Positions 25,895-34,579 of a DNA stretch of 64,000 nucleotides are shown here, in pieces; position 1 is the first letter of the stretch, and each line of letters opens with the position of its first letter. The stretch is taken from the NCBI RefSeq assembly GCF_022810305.1, contig NZ_JALGQH010000012.1, positions 85,409 through 149,408 of the forward strand, written 5' to 3'. Position numbers and translations under genes: made by a program. The notes beneath the pieces were generated by a model, which was not told the origin of the DNA, made no database searches, and saw only the letters and a list, made by a program, of their open reading frames with translations. This DNA comes from Rhodococcus sp. ARC_M6 (GTDB taxonomy: Bacteria > Actinomycetota > Actinomycetes > Mycobacteriales > Mycobacteriaceae).

Positions 25895-27682
25895 TCAGGA
25901 ATACAGACCCGTGATCGCACCCTTGTGAGCTTCGTGAATGATGTTGCGCTTGAGCTTGAGCGTCGGCGTCAACTCGCCGGTCTCCTGAGTGAAGTCGACC
26001 TCGAGGATCGTGTACTTCTTGATCTGCTCGGGGTTCGAGACCTTCTTGTTGGCATCGGCGACGGCAGAATCGATTTCGGCGATCAGATCGGGGTTCTTGA
26101 TCAGATCGCCGATGGGAGTTCCGGCCGACAGACCGTTTCGCTGCACCCAACCCGGCAGAGTTTCCAGATCGAGTGTGATCAGTGCACCGATGAACGGTTG
26201 TCCGTCACCGACCACGAGGCACTGGCTGATCAGGACGTGTGCGCGAAGTGAATCTTCGAGACCGGCCGGAGCGACGTTCTTGCCGCCGGCAGTAACGATG
26301 ATTTCCTTCTTGCGGCCGGTGATCGAAACAAAACCCTCGTTGTCGATCGAGCCGAGGTCTCCGGTGTGGAACCAGCCGTCGATGATGGACTCTTCGGTGG
26401 CCTTGTCGTTGTGCCAGTAGCCGCTGAAGACTACGGGACCTTGGACCAGGAGTTCGCCGTCTTCGGCGATGCGTGCGGCATGGCCGTTGATGGGCTTGCC
26501 GACGGAGCCGACGCGTTGTGCGGCAGCGGTGTTGACCGTCACGGCGGCGCTGGTTTCGGTGAGGCCGTAGCCCTCGTAGATCGGGATGCCGACGCCGCGG
26601 AAGAAGTGACCCAGGCGTGCTCCGAGGGCGGCGCCGCCGGAGACTGCGCGTTCACATTCGCCGCCGAGTGCCAACCGCAGCTTCGAGTAGACCAGCTTGT
26701 CGAAGAGGGCGTGCTTGAGCTTGAGCGCCAGTCCGGGGCCGTTCTTTTCGAGTGACTCGCTGTACTCGATTGCTGTGGCAGCAGCCTTGTCGAAGATGCC
26801 GCCCTTGCCTCCGTCGACGGCCTTCTGGCGTGCCGAGTTGAAGACCTTCTCGAAGACGCGGGGAACGGAGAGGATGAAGTTCGGTTTGAACGCTGCGAAC
26901 TGATCGAGCAGTGTCGTCAGGTCAGAAGTGTGCGCAACCGTGACCTTGTTGTCGAAGGCTCCGACCGAGATGGCGCGAGCGAAGACGTGAGCCAGGGGGA
27001 GGAACATCAGAGTCTTCTTGCCGGGAACCAGGGATTCCGGCATAGCCAGGCTGCACGCCGTGGATTCGGCGTACAGGTTGGAGTGTGTCAGCTGGACACC
27101 CTTGGGGCGCCCGGTGGTGCCGGAGGTGTAGATCAAGGTTGCCGGTGAGGCGGCCGTGACCTGGTGGCGACGGGTTTCGAGTTCTTTGTCGGTGACCGCA
27201 GCGCCGCGGCTCGTCAGCTCTTCGATGGCGCCCGATTCGATGACCAGGACCTCGCGGAGGGCCTCGGCAGCCTCGGTAACTTCCTTGATCTTCGCTGCCT
27301 GGTCAGGGGTCTCGATGAGAAGCATAGTGGTAGCGGAGTCCTCGAGGATCCACTGTGCCTGATGCGGGGACGACGTCTCGTAGATAGCGACGGTGCAGCC
27401 GCCGGCACTCCAGATCGCGTAGTCGATAACGACCCATTCGTACCGTGTTGCCGAGAGGATAGCGACGCGGTCACCGAGCTCCACTCCGGATGCGATCAAG
27501 CCTTTGGCTACCGAGGAGACCTGCTTGGCGAATTCAGCGGCCGTGACGTCGACCCAGGAGCCGTTGACATTGCGCTTGAATGGCACAAATGTGGGGTCTT
27601 CTTCGGCGTGACGGAACACAGAATCGGCCATGGAAGCATTCTCCGGAATTGAGAATGACTGTGGAACTGAAAACTCACGCAC
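25895..27682 (-). CDS. fadD15: Long-chain fatty-acid-CoA ligase, FadD15 type
   Basis: AMP-forming ligase of 595 residues that activates long-chain fatty acids to acyl-CoA. It has the P-loop IYTSGTTGRPKGVQLTH, IYEGYGLTETSAAVT, WFHTGDLGSID and GRKKEIIVTAGGKNVAP, with the C-terminal domain and its PTLKLKR lysine region intact. GTG 27682 is chosen since GGAGGGG lies five bases upstream and the product then aligns with mycobacterial FadD15 (VREFSVP...). A CRP/GlxR-like site is centred about 41 bases upstream. The symbol is by family resemblance. Confidence 0.92.
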   Translation of the reverse strand: MREFSVPQSFSIPENASMADSVFRHAEEDPTFVPFKRNVNGSWVDVTAAEFAKQVSSVAKGLIASGVELGDRVAILSATRYEWVVIDYAIWSAGGCTVAIYETSSPHQAQWILEDSATTMLLIETPDQAAKIKEVTEAAEALREVLVIESGAIEELTSRGAAVTDKELETRRHQVTAASPATLIYTSGTTGRPKGVQLTHSNLYAESTACSLAMPESLVPGKKTLMFLPLAHVFARAISVGAFDNKVTVAHTSDLTTLLDQFAAFKPNFILSVPRVFEKVFNSARQKAVDGGKGGIFDKAAATAIEYSESLEKNGPGLALKLKHALFDKLVYSKLRLALGGECERAVSGGAALGARLGHFFRGVGIPIYEGYGLTETSAAVTVNTAAAQRVGSVGKPINGHAARIAEDGELLVQGPVVFSGYWHNDKATEESIIDGWFHTGDLGSIDNEGFVSITGRKKEIIVTAGGKNVAPAGLEDSLRAHVLISQCLVVGDGQPFIGALITLDLETLPGWVQRNGLSAGTPIGDLIKNPDLIAEIDSAVADANKKVSNPEQIKKYTILEVDFTQETGELTPTLKLKRNIIHEAHKGAITGLYS

Positions 27683-27715
27683 TTTGACCCCTCCAGTGAC
27701 AACTGACATTTCTGA

Positions 27716-27731
27716 TGTGCATTGCATCACA
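27716..27731. promoter_or_regulatory. CRP/GlxR-like site upstream of fadD15
   Basis: TGTGCATTGCATCACA matches TGTGA-N6-TCACA at 9 of 10 arm positions and is palindromic with its flanks (ATGTG...CACAT). It is centred about 41 bases upstream of the GTG start at 27682. Confidence 0.6.
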
Positions 27732-27820
27732 TTAGTCGGTATTTTGCACTGTCGTTACTATTCGGTAGACCGAATTGCGCGTCGACCTGGGGTTTAGTGT
27801 TACTGGTTGTTTACAGTTAC

Positions 27821-28519
27821 CTAGGCTGCGTGGTCCAGGGACCGTCCGTGAATCGAGAGCCAGCGCCTGATTGCGTAGTCCAGTCGGTCAGGTTCGACGC
27901 CGAGTTGCTCAGCGGTTGCTGCAAGGATCTCTGCGGTGTCCGCGGGGCGTTCGGCAGAGCCCAAGGTCGTGCCGATGAACGTGTCGGCGGCGGTGCCGAG
28001 GTCGGTGTGCGGAATGCCCGCCAACATCAAGAGGTGTGCCCAGGTCACTTCTGCATCGTCGCCACAGGCGTCGGCCCAGGCCCGGCGAACCGCGTCGAGT
28101 GAATGATCGGAATTGGCGGCCGAGAGAAGGTCCTCGACGGATTCGATGTGGAGGTAGTGAAGTTTCTCGGCAACCTGCTGAATATGGCGCGCCTCGATCG
28201 GAACACCGGTCGCGCTGTAGCGCCGTTTGTACGAGCCGATCTTGCCGGCCCACTGGTCCGAACTCCCGGCCTCCTCGAATGTTCGCAGGAGTTCGCGGGA
28301 ACCGTCGGTGACGGGGTTCTGGTTGTGGGCCTGGCGGTAGGCCAGGTAGCGATCGACGACAGCAACTTCGCTGTGTCCGCTGCTCGACTGCACCGATTCG
28401 ATGATGCACAGCGCGAGACTCGCTCGGTACGCATCCGAAGCCACCCAGGCGGAGGGGTCGCCCAGTCGGTTGCGGCAGGCTGCTGCGACTGCGTCGACGG
28501 TATCTGTCGGGATGCTCAC
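27821..28519 (-). CDS. Uncharacterised protein, 232 residues
   Basis: I do not recognise a family with confidence. The product is soluble, acidic and mostly helical, with no signal peptide or membrane helix. Notable stretches are VVDRYLAYRQAHNQNPVTDG, WAGKIGSYKRRYSATG and YAIRRWLSIHGRS at the end; the spacing of short helices faintly recalls helix-hairpin-helix DNA-binding proteins, but no catalytic motif is visible. GTG 28519 is chosen because GGAGGA lies four to five bases upstream. It lies between fadD15 and a phosphoribosyltransferase gene on the same strand, with gaps above 100 bases on both sides, so it is probably its own unit. Confidence 0.75.
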   Translation of the reverse strand: MSIPTDTVDAVAAACRNRLGDPSAWVASDAYRASLALCIIESVQSSSGHSEVAVVDRYLAYRQAHNQNPVTDGSRELLRTFEEAGSSDQWAGKIGSYKRRYSATGVPIEARHIQQVAEKLHYLHIESVEDLLSAANSDHSLDAVRRAWADACGDDAEVTWAHLLMLAGIPHTDLGTAADTFIGTTLGSAERPADTAEILAATAEQLGVEPDRLDYAIRRWLSIHGRSLDHAA

Positions 28520-28591
28520 GATGTCCTCCAGGAAAAAACTTGCCGGTGTTATTTCTTGCTCCACACGGGCTATCGACACCTGGGGTCAAAA

Positions 28592-28607
28592 TGTTGCACA
28601 CATCACA
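28592..28607. promoter_or_regulatory. Weak CRP/GlxR-like site
   Basis: TGTTGCACACATCACA matches TGTGA-N6-TCACA at 8 of 10 arm positions. It is centred about 80 bases upstream of the GTG at 28519. One half-site is poor, so the call is tentative. Confidence 0.3.
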
Positions 28608-28631
28608 TAAACGTTCCGTATTGCCTGAAAA

Positions 28632-29261
28632 CTACTGTTCGAGGAGGTTGACGACCTCGGCGTCGGTCAACTGGTGGAAGTCTTCGAAAGCCGCACCGAC
28701 GCCGCCGAGTAGAGGCGGGACATACGGACAGACGACGGCGTCGGTCAAGTTCTCGAGCAGGCGCATCGCCTCGGGCGAAGCGATCGGTACAGCCACGATC
28801 ACGCCGGCCGCGCCTTGTTCGCGAGCGCATTGCGATGCGACCGCAGCGCTCGCTCCCGTTGCCATTCCGTCGTCGACGATGACGGCGGTTCTGCCGACGA
28901 GCGAGAGCGGGGTGCGACGGTTTCGAAGAACCTGTGCTCGTCGCTGCAGTTCGGTGCGTTCGGTGCGCTCGATCCGTCGCAACGTTTCCGGCGAGACGCG
29001 CTCGGCCGCAATCACGTCGTGGTTGAGTACGCGGACGTCACCTTCTCCGATTGCGCCGAGAGCGAGTTCAGGATTTCGGGGAGACCCGAGTTTGCGCACG
29101 ACGATGATGTCGAGCGGTGCGTGCAGGGCGGCCGCGACCTCGACTGCGACGGGAACGCCTCCACGAGGGAGCCCGAGGATTACCGGGTCGTGTAGTCGCG
29201 CAGGGTCCAGCCAGCCGGAGAGCGTTCGTCCGGCGGCAAATCGATCTCGATACTGTGCCAT
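28632..29261 (-). CDS. Phosphoribosyltransferase-domain protein
   Basis: Type I phosphoribosyltransferase-fold protein of 209 residues. The PRPP loop is AVIVDDGMATGASAAVA, and the N-terminal LGLPRGGVPVAVEVAAAL with VVRKLGSPRNPELALGAI is characteristic of a stand-alone family often found beside hydrolases or erythromycin-esterase-like proteins. The true substrate of that family is not established. ATG 29261 follows AGGA by five bases; longer in-frame starts run into the nitrilase gene. It is 64 bases after the nitrilase-fold gene on the same strand. Confidence 0.88.
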   Translation of the reverse strand: MAQYRDRFAAGRTLSGWLDPARLHDPVILGLPRGGVPVAVEVAAALHAPLDIIVVRKLGSPRNPELALGAIGEGDVRVLNHDVIAAERVSPETLRRIERTERTELQRRAQVLRNRRTPLSLVGRTAVIVDDGMATGASAAVASQCAREQGAAGVIVAVPIASPEAMRLLENLTDAVVCPYVPPLLGGVGAAFEDFHQLTDAEVVNLLEQ

Positions 29262-29325
29262 GGCTGTCCTGGTGGAGAACGACCCTTCTGGTCGAGAGCC
29301 ACTTTCGACGCTACTCGGGTATCCG

Positions 29326-30153
29326 TCACCGTTCGATAACTGTGAACCGGCGCAATGCGAGAGCCGGATTCTTCTGACGAACCTCGTCGATTCGCGAGCT
29401 CGAGACGGGTGCCGACGCGACGCCGACCTGCTCGCCGAGCGAACAGAGCACAACACCCATGGGGTCGACGATCATGCTTGCGCCGGCGCCGCCGCGCGCA
29501 CTCTGGTCCGCGGCTGCGATGTACATCGTGTTCTCGATGGCCCGGGCACGAATCAGGGTCGTCCAGTGATCTTCTTTCAACGGGCCGGGAACCCACTGAG
29601 CCGGAAGAAGGAGAACGTCGGCGCCGGCATCGACGATGCGACGAGTCACCTCGGGGAATCGGAGGTCGTAGCAGGTCTGCAGTCCGAAAGTCAGACCTTC
29701 GCAGGTGAAGGTCTGAGGCTCGTCGATCTCTCCGGGTTCGATTACTGCCGATTCCAGATATCCGAATGCGTCGTAGAGGTGCACTTTTCGGTAGATGGCG
29801 ACAAGTTCGCCTCCCGGGCTCATTGCGACGATGCTGTTGGAGATTCTGCTCACGTTGCGGCGTCGCTCGTTCATTCCGGCTACGAGGAAGATTCCGAGGT
29901 CCGCGGCGATGGCAGCCAGACCTGACCCGAACGTGCCGTCAACGTCTTCGGCGGTGTCGATCAGGCGCTCGTCGGTCCGGGGCGCGGTATACATGGAGTA
30001 CTCCGGTGCGACTACCACTTTTGCGCCCTGAGCAGCGGCTTCGGTGGCAAGCGAACGCAGTGCGTCGAGGTTCGCCGCCTTGTCCATGCCGGGAGCGAAC
30101 TGAGCAACGGCAACGACGGTCCGTGAGGGGGGCGTGGAGGTGTCCTCGATCAT
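29326..30153 (-). CDS. Nitrilase-superfamily carbon-nitrogen hydrolase
   Basis: Cytosolic amidase-type enzyme of 275 residues. The Glu-Lys-Cys triad is clear: E51 in VVVAPEYSMY, K123 in IYRKVHLYD and C161 in LQTCYDLRFPE. The sequence fits the omega-amidase/Nit branch, which cleaves deaminated glutathione or alpha-ketoglutaramate; in a mycothiol organism the substrate may differ. The ATG at 30153 and the GTG at 30162 are both possible starts. It is divergent from the DEAD-box helicase gene. Confidence 0.9.
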   Translation of the reverse strand: MIEDTSTPPSRTVVAVAQFAPGMDKAANLDALRSLATEAAAQGAKVVVAPEYSMYTAPRTDERLIDTAEDVDGTFGSGLAAIAADLGIFLVAGMNERRRNVSRISNSIVAMSPGGELVAIYRKVHLYDAFGYLESAVIEPGEIDEPQTFTCEGLTFGLQTCYDLRFPEVTRRIVDAGADVLLLPAQWVPGPLKEDHWTTLIRARAIENTMYIAAADQSARGGAGASMIVDPMGVVLCSLGEQVGVASAPVSSSRIDEVRQKNPALALRRFTVIER

Positions 30154-30226
30154 GGTTCTCACGCTAGGCGAAACCGCCGGTAAACGCCGATGTGTCGTAA
30201 TCGATCACGAGGTATGTAGTCGTGGC

Positions 30227-30232
30227 TATACT
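30227..30232 (+). promoter_or_regulatory. Probable -10 box (TATACT) of the DEAD-box helicase gene
   Basis: TATACT lies 24 bases before the helicase ATG in the divergent gap, giving a leader of about 17 bases. No good -35 box is seen. Confidence 0.4.
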
Positions 30233-30255
30233 CCTTCGGCTAAACTGCTGGTCAA

Positions 30256-32007
30256 ATGAGTGATATTGAGCGTGACCCCGAACCCCCAACATTTGCCGAC
30301 CTCGACATCGATGATCGGGTACTGAAGGCACTGTCTGACGTGGGCTACGAGTCGCCCTCGCCGATCCAGGCTGCCACCATTCCTCCGCTGCTCGAAGGTA
30401 AGGATGTCGTCGGACTTGCCCAGACCGGCACCGGCAAGACAGCGGCATTCGCGATTCCTGTCCTGTCGCGTATCGATACGACGGTGAAGCAGACTCAGGC
30501 GCTGGTGCTGGCTCCGACCCGCGAGCTTGCACTGCAGGTAGCCGAGGCTTTCGGCAAGTACTCCGCCCACATCCCCGGGCTGAATGTCCTGCCGATCTAC
30601 GGTGGCCAGAGCTACGGCGTCCAGCTGTCCGGCTTGCGCCGCGGCGCACACGTCGTCGTCGGTACGCCGGGCCGTGTCATCGACCACCTCGAGAAGGGCA
30701 CTCTCGACCTGACCAATCTCGCCTACCTCGTTCTCGACGAGGCCGACGAGATGCTGAAGATGGGCTTCCAGGAGGACGTCGAGCGCATCCTCCGCGACAC
30801 CCCCAGCCAGAAGCAGGTCGCACTGTTCTCTGCGACGATGCCCGGATCCATCCGTCGCATCTCGAAGCAGTACCTGAACAACCCGGTCGAGATCACCGTC
30901 AAGTCCAAGACGTCGACGGCCTCGAACATTAATCAGCGCTACATCCAGGTTGCGCATCAGCGCAAGCTCGACGCCCTGACTCGTGTTCTCGAGGTCGAAA
31001 CCTTCGAGGCGATGATCATCTTCGTTCGCACCAAGCAGGCAACAGAAGAGTTGGCCGAGAAGCTTCGCGCTCGTGGACATTCTGCTGCTGCCATCAACGG
31101 CGACATCGTCCAGGCGCAGCGTGAGCGGACCATCGGTCAGCTCAAGAACGGTGCCCTCGACATCCTCGTGGCCACCGACGTTGCCGCCCGCGGTCTCGAC
31201 GTCGAGCGCATTTCGCACGTTGTCAACTACGACATCCCGCACGACACCGAGTCCTACGTGCACCGCATCGGCCGTACCGGCCGCGCGGGCCGTCAGGGTG
31301 ACGCGTTGCTGTTCGTCGCTCCGCGTGAGCGTCACCTGCTCAAGTCCATCGAGAAGGCGACCCGTCAGCCGCTCGCCGAGATGCAGCTGCCCAGTGTCGA
31401 CGACGTCAACGCTCAGCGTGTCTCCAAGTTCGGTGATTCCATCACCGAGAGCCTGGCGTCCGAGAATCTCGCGTTGTTCCGCAAGATGATCGAAGATTAC
31501 GACCAGGAACACGACGTTCCGCTCATCGACATCGCGGCAGCACTCGCTGTGCAGTCGCGTGACGGCGACGCATTCCTTCTCGCTCCCGAGCCGCCGGCAC
31601 CGCCGCGTCGTGAGCGTGAGCCGCGTGAGCCGCGCCCGCCGCGCAAGTTCGACGATCGTGAAGCTCCGCGTTCGCGTGGACCCGAGGGTCAGGAATTGGC
31701 GACGTACCGCATTGCGGTCGGTAAGCGTCACCGTGTTGTTCCGGGTGCCATTGTCGGTGCTATCGCCAACGAGGGTGGCTTGCGTCGAAGCGACTTCGGG
31801 CACATCAGCATTCGTCCCGATCACAGCATCGTCGAGTTGCCGGCAGATCTGTCCAACGAGACCCTCGAGGCTCTTCGTCGGACTCGTATCTCCGGTGTCT
31901 TGATCCAATTGCAGCCTGATTTCGGACCGCCTCAGGGCCGTCCGGCCGGCGGCCGTGGTGGTCGTGATGACCGCCGCGGTGGCGGACGCGATCGCTTCGA
32001 AGACTGA
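30256..32007 (+). CDS. deaD: DEAD-box ATP-dependent RNA helicase (DeaD/CsdA family)
   Basis: RNA helicase of 583 residues that unwinds structured RNA in ribosome assembly and cold adaptation. Motifs in order: Q-motif PSPIQ, AQTGTGKT with K61, PTREL, TPGR, DEAD at 161-164, SAT at 192-194, then ARGLD and HRIGRTGR. Residues about 485-560 form the DbpA-type RNA-binding domain (ATYRIAVGKRHRVVPGAIVGAIANEG). The end is Arg/Gly-rich (GRGGRDDRRGGGRDRFED), an RNA-binding tail. A strong intrinsic terminator follows. Confidence 0.95.
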   Translation: MSDIERDPEPPTFADLDIDDRVLKALSDVGYESPSPIQAATIPPLLEGKDVVGLAQTGTGKTAAFAIPVLSRIDTTVKQTQALVLAPTRELALQVAEAFGKYSAHIPGLNVLPIYGGQSYGVQLSGLRRGAHVVVGTPGRVIDHLEKGTLDLTNLAYLVLDEADEMLKMGFQEDVERILRDTPSQKQVALFSATMPGSIRRISKQYLNNPVEITVKSKTSTASNINQRYIQVAHQRKLDALTRVLEVETFEAMIIFVRTKQATEELAEKLRARGHSAAAINGDIVQAQRERTIGQLKNGALDILVATDVAARGLDVERISHVVNYDIPHDTESYVHRIGRTGRAGRQGDALLFVAPRERHLLKSIEKATRQPLAEMQLPSVDDVNAQRVSKFGDSITESLASENLALFRKMIEDYDQEHDVPLIDIAAALAVQSRDGDAFLLAPEPPAPPRREREPREPRPPRKFDDREAPRSRGPEGQELATYRIAVGKRHRVVPGAIVGAIANEGGLRRSDFGHISIRPDHSIVELPADLSNETLEALRRTRISGVLIQLQPDFGPPQGRPAGGRGGRDDRRGGGRDRFED

Positions 32008-32056
32008 TCTTTTTCACTGAACAGGCGAAGGCTGATCTTTTTCACTGAAACAGGCG
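32004..32056 (+). repeat. Tandem 24/25-base direct repeat ahead of the deaD terminator
   Basis: CTGATCTTTTTCACTGAACAGGCG at 32004-32027 is repeated at 32032-32056 with one extra A. The second copy runs into the terminator stem; the first copy starts inside the deaD stop region. This looks like a local duplication of the sequence flanking the terminator. Confidence 0.8.
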
Positions 32057-32092
32057 CTGCTCTCCAATTGGAGTGCAGCGCCTGTTTTGTTT
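32050..32092 (+). terminator. Intrinsic terminator of deaD
   Basis: ACAGGCGCTGC (32050-32060) pairs perfectly with GCAGCGCCTGT (32075-32085), followed by TTTTGTTTG. The loop itself contains the palindrome CTCCAATTGGAG. This is the best classical terminator in the window. Confidence 0.88.
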
Positions 32093-32119
32093 GTCAGTGC
32101 CTGTTCGTCAGCGTGACGG

Positions 32120-34024
32120 TCAGAGGGTGCTCGGTTCGAGATCGGCGGGAGCGGATTGCTCACTGCCGGTATCGAATTGAGTGCGGTACAGCTCGGCGTA
32201 CCGACCGCTGTGGGCGAGTAGTTCGGTGTGAGTGCCGCGCTCGATGATCCGTCCGGCTTCGACGACCAGAATCAGGTCGGCGGCGCGGATAGTGGAGAGT
32301 CGGTGCGCGATCACGACTGCGGTGCGCCCGGCAAGGGCTTCGCCCAGGGCTTCCTGAACTGCGGCCTCGGATGTCGAGTCCAGGTGGGCGGTGGCTTCGT
32401 CGAGGATGACGACTCTCGGCTGAGCCAAGAGCAACCGCGCGATGGTCAGACGTTGACGCTCACCGCCGGACAACCGGTATCCGCGTTCGCCGACAACGGT
32501 TTCGAGTCCGTCGGGCAAGGACGCAACGAGGTTGGTGAGCCTCGCCCGCTCGAGCACCTCACGCAACTCTTCCTCAGTGGCGCCGGGCCGGGCGAGCAGC
32601 AGATTAGATCGCAGGCTTTCGTGGAACAGGTGACCGTCCTGGGTGACCATACCGACGGTTTCCCGAATGGAATCGGTGGTCAGATCTCGGACGTCGACCC
32701 CGCCGAGTTCGACAGAACCGGAATCGACGTCGTAGAGGCGCGGAATCATCTGAGCGATAGTCGACTTTCCGGCGCCGGAAGTTCCGACGAGTGCCACCAT
32801 CTGGCCGGCTTCGGTGCGAAATGACAGTTCGTGGAGAACGTCCTCGCCTCCGCGGTTGTCGAGGATCGCCACCTCCTCGAGGGAAGCAAGAGAGACCTTG
32901 TCCGCGGAAGGGTAGGCGAATTTCACGTTCTTGAATTCGACGGATACGGGTCCGTCGGGAACTACACCCGCATCAGGCTTTTCGGTGATGAGTGGTGCCA
33001 GGTCGAGAACTTCGAAGACACGCTCGAAACTGACGAGGGCGCTCATGACGTCCATGCGTGCACTGGCGAGTGCGGTCAGGGGTGAGTACAGCCGAGTGAG
33101 TAGCAATGCCATCGAGACAACGGCTCCGGCATCCAACTGCCCGCGCAATGCGTAGTAGCCGCCGAGTCCGTAGACGAGCGCAAGGGCCAGAGCCGAGACA
33201 AGCGTCAGCGCGGTGACAAAGATGGACTGCAGCATGGCGGTGCGGACGCCGATGTTGCGGACCCGTCGGGCTCGGACTGCGAACTCGGTGGATTCCTGTT
33301 CGGGGCGGCCGAAGAGTTTGACCAGAGTTGCACCCGGCGCCGAGAAGCGTTCGGTCATCTGAGTGCTCATGGCCGAATTGTGATTGGCGGCTTCACGACT
33401 GAGAGCGGCGAGTCTCGCGCCCATGCGCCTGGCCGGGATCACGAATATCGGTAGCAACAGTAGTGCAAGCATGGTGATCTGCCAGGAAATTCCGAGCATG
33501 ACAACAAGCGTGATCACTAAGGTGACCAAGTTGCTGACCACGCCGGACAGCGTATTGCTGAACGCGCGCTGCGCGCCGATTACATCGTTGTTGAGTCGGC
33601 TGACGAGTGCGCCCGTACGAGTCCGGGTGAAGAATGCAATGGGCATCTTCTGGACGTGGTCGAATACTGCGGTCCGCAGGTGCAGGATCAGATCTTCACC
33701 GATACTCGCGGAGAGCCATCGCGTCAGCAGTCCGAGAGCTGCTTCGAGCAGGGCCACCAGTGCGATCAGCCCGGCCAGGATCACGACCACGCTGACAGCG
33801 TCGCCACCCACGATCGCGTTGACCACGTCGCCGGCCAGCACGGGAGTGGCGACGGCCAGTGCGGCGGTAACCACGCTGAGCACGAGAAACCAACTCAGAT
33901 TGCGCTTCTGGGGGACCGCGAACGTCGCGATGCGCTTGAGTGCCTTCTTCGAGAACGGCCGTCTGTCTTCCTGCCCGTGCATCGCGTTGTACATCGCGTT
34001 CCGGGCAGTTAATTCCATACTCAT
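32120..34024 (-). CDS. ABC exporter, transmembrane-ATPase fusion (half transporter)
   Basis: Membrane exporter of 634 residues. Residues 45-330 hold six helices with the type IV exporter topology. The ATPase domain shows Walker A VGTSGAGKST, TQDGHLFHESLRSNLLLARP around the Q-loop, LSGGERQRLTIARLLL and VVILDEATAHLDS. It should work as a homodimer, or pair with another half transporter. ATG 34024 has GAAGGA about seven to eight bases upstream. A 10-base inverted repeat upstream (34039-34077) suggests a dedicated regulator, but none is encoded next door. The substrate is unknown. Confidence 0.9.
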   Translation of the reverse strand: MSMELTARNAMYNAMHGQEDRRPFSKKALKRIATFAVPQKRNLSWFLVLSVVTAALAVATPVLAGDVVNAIVGGDAVSVVVILAGLIALVALLEAALGLLTRWLSASIGEDLILHLRTAVFDHVQKMPIAFFTRTRTGALVSRLNNDVIGAQRAFSNTLSGVVSNLVTLVITLVVMLGISWQITMLALLLLPIFVIPARRMGARLAALSREAANHNSAMSTQMTERFSAPGATLVKLFGRPEQESTEFAVRARRVRNIGVRTAMLQSIFVTALTLVSALALALVYGLGGYYALRGQLDAGAVVSMALLLTRLYSPLTALASARMDVMSALVSFERVFEVLDLAPLITEKPDAGVVPDGPVSVEFKNVKFAYPSADKVSLASLEEVAILDNRGGEDVLHELSFRTEAGQMVALVGTSGAGKSTIAQMIPRLYDVDSGSVELGGVDVRDLTTDSIRETVGMVTQDGHLFHESLRSNLLLARPGATEEELREVLERARLTNLVASLPDGLETVVGERGYRLSGGERQRLTIARLLLAQPRVVILDEATAHLDSTSEAAVQEALGEALAGRTAVVIAHRLSTIRAADLILVVEAGRIIERGTHTELLAHSGRYAELYRTQFDTGSEQSAPADLEPSTL

Positions 34025-34038
34025 GTCGGCGTCCTTCG

Positions 34039-34077
34039 TGTCGTACCGGCACCGAACGTTACGTTGTCGGTACGACA
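34039..34077. promoter_or_regulatory. Inverted repeat TGTCGTACCG ... CGGTACGACA
   Basis: Perfect 10-base arms at 34039-34048 and 34068-34077 with 19 bases between, placed 15 bases upstream of the exporter ATG. The spacing of about three helical turns fits a dimeric regulator site or two adjacent sites. Confidence 0.5.
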
Positions 34078-34088
34078 TGAAGGTAAAG

Positions 34089-34106
34089 CCTCAAGCGCGC
34101 TTGAGG
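34089..34106. terminator. Palindrome CCTCAAGCGCGCTTGAGG, probable terminator
   Basis: A perfect 18-base palindrome lies 14 bases after the stop of the minus-strand gene at 34120. It can fold as a seven-pair stem with a CGCG loop, followed on the minus strand by a T-poor tail. It could instead be a regulator site for the exporter downstream. Confidence 0.45.
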
Positions 34107-34119
34107 TCAAGAACGGGAT

Positions 34120-34518
34120 TCAGTGGCGCTTCTCGAGCCCTACTGCTTCTCTCAGCCGTTCCGCTGCTGTTCGAAGCTCTGGATCGTTGAATGCGGATGA
34201 TGCGAGCAGTGTGGCCAACGCCTCCGCGAGGACATTGAGTTTCTCTTGCGAGGCTTCGCTCGCACGGCGGCCGGCGTTCTCGAGCAGCACCACCAACAGG
34301 AGTGTGAAGACGCTCGCAACGGTGTGGATGGCAACTTGCCAGGCCTTGAGGTCTGTCCACCACGGCAAGCTGATCAGCCACACCACGACGATCCCGGCGC
34401 AGATGAAGAAGAACGGGGCCTGGCTGACCCGCAGTTCGGCGTGCTCTACGAAGCGGTCGAACGATGAACGGCGGTCACCGCCTCGGCGGCTTCGTGCGGC
34501 GTTGCTTCTTCGCTCCAT
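34120..34518 (-). CDS. Small membrane protein, low-affinity iron permease (Fet4-like) family
   Basis: A 132-residue protein with two membrane helices. The stretch FFFICAGIVVVWLISLPWW, then WQVAIHTVASVFTLLLVVLLENAGRRASEASQEKLNVLAEAL matches the bacterial low-affinity iron permease pattern (WQLxxNT..TxxTFLxVFLIQxxQNR...KLDEL). Transport has not been shown for these short bacterial members, so iron uptake is only a family-based guess. ATG 34518 and the GTG just before it are both possible starts. It lies 61 bases after the lipoprotein gene. Confidence 0.72.
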   Translation of the reverse strand: MERRSNAARSRRGGDRRSSFDRFVEHAELRVSQAPFFFICAGIVVVWLISLPWWTDLKAWQVAIHTVASVFTLLLVVLLENAGRRASEASQEKLNVLAEALATLLASSAFNDPELRTAAERLREAVGLEKRH

Positions 34519-34579
34519 CACCGGGAGTTTAGTCCCATCCTCGGTCGGTGCCTCGATGCCTTGCGCAGATCGAAGGCCT

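Noticed and set aside
30226..31908. Minus-strand open frame of 560 codons
   Set aside because: It is antisense to the DEAD-box helicase gene, which has every family motif.
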